Part shown: in pieces, positions 63,861-64,000 of the stretch
Numbering within the stretch: the first letter of the stretch is position 1
Layout of the letters: each line of letters starts with the position of its first letter
Assembly: GCA_026182355.1 (NCBI GenBank)
Contig: JAPFBL010000369.1
Span: 62,001-126,000 of the forward strand
Direction of reading: 5' to 3'
Length of the DNA stretch: 64,000 nt
Source of the DNA: Hermatobates lingyangjiaoensis
Lineage: Eukaryota; Arthropoda; Insecta; Hemiptera; Hermatobatidae
Notes under the pieces: model-generated
What the model was told of the DNA's origin: nothing
The model's input: only the letters and a program-made list of their open reading frames with translations
The model's database searches: none
Made by a program: the position numbers and the translations under genes

Positions 63861-64000
63861 TGTGGAGACTTGTTTGTTTATCCATTTATGGACAGTACTA
63901 ATAATGATATTTTCTACCATTATATAATTTTTAATATTTTGGGACACTACAGTATCATCTTGGAATTTTTGTACAATAACCGTCAAAGACGGCCAAGGCT

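Overview
This is a fragment of an AT-rich invertebrate nuclear genome, possibly arthropod; the sequence alone does not settle the phylum. The evidence is spliced protein exons with GT-AG introns, a eukaryotic tRNA-Asp gene without encoded CCA, AATAAA signals and dense eukaryotic transposons (Penelope-like, several non-LTR lineages, hAT, mariner and Tigger/pogo types, a tRNA-derived SINE). There is no bacterial gene organisation.

Three cellular gene loci are well supported. A tRNA-Asp(GTC) gene lies at 7830-7901 (+). An intron-free 329-residue SLC35D-type nucleotide-sugar transporter lies at 13494-14483 (+). The 3' half of a large spliced gene occupies about 33 kb of the minus strand (62779 down to about 29600). 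I assembled 11 exons whose splice phases agree at every junction. They encode 498 C-terminal residues including the octapeptide-motif/leucine-zipper region of the AF10/AF17 (MLLT10/MLLT6, Drosophila Alhambra) chromatin-factor family. The PHD-finger exons must lie beyond the right edge. A 91-residue ORF at 13042-13317 (-) is a possible small gene.

Layout: 1-2.3 kb degenerate AT-rich repeat; 2.3-4.2 kb TIR element and a non-LTR 3' end; 4.2-7.7 kb Penelope debris and a ribozyme-bearing fold-back; 7.8 kb tRNA; 8.4-11.8 kb hAT end, 45-bp minisatellite and two non-LTR 3' ends; 13-14.5 kb genes; 15-29.2 kb transposon mosaic with hAT elements and fold-backs, ending in an 82-bp satellite; 29.6-62.8 kb the AF10-like gene, its introns packed with nested transposons, minisatellites and fold-backs; 62.8-64 kb retroelement debris.

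The most striking system is a set of more than 15 hammerhead-ribozyme-like motifs from many distinct sequence families. All share one layout: stem I, an 8-nt CUGANGAN core, a stem II hairpin, GAA, a short perfect palindrome A...U, a U-H cleavage step and the returning stem I strand. Most are paired head-to-head in inverted repeats. Several are followed by the start of a Penelope-like ORF that breaks off into a (TA)n tract. This matches the known link between Penelope-like elements and dimer-forming type I hammerheads; the family diversity, the fold-back architecture and the start codon inside the ribozyme look under-described. A second oddity is an array of about 38 copies of a 110-bp unit carrying the 3' end of an AF10-like exon with its 5' splice site. 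Coordinates of repeats and ribozymes were counted by eye and may be off by a few bases.
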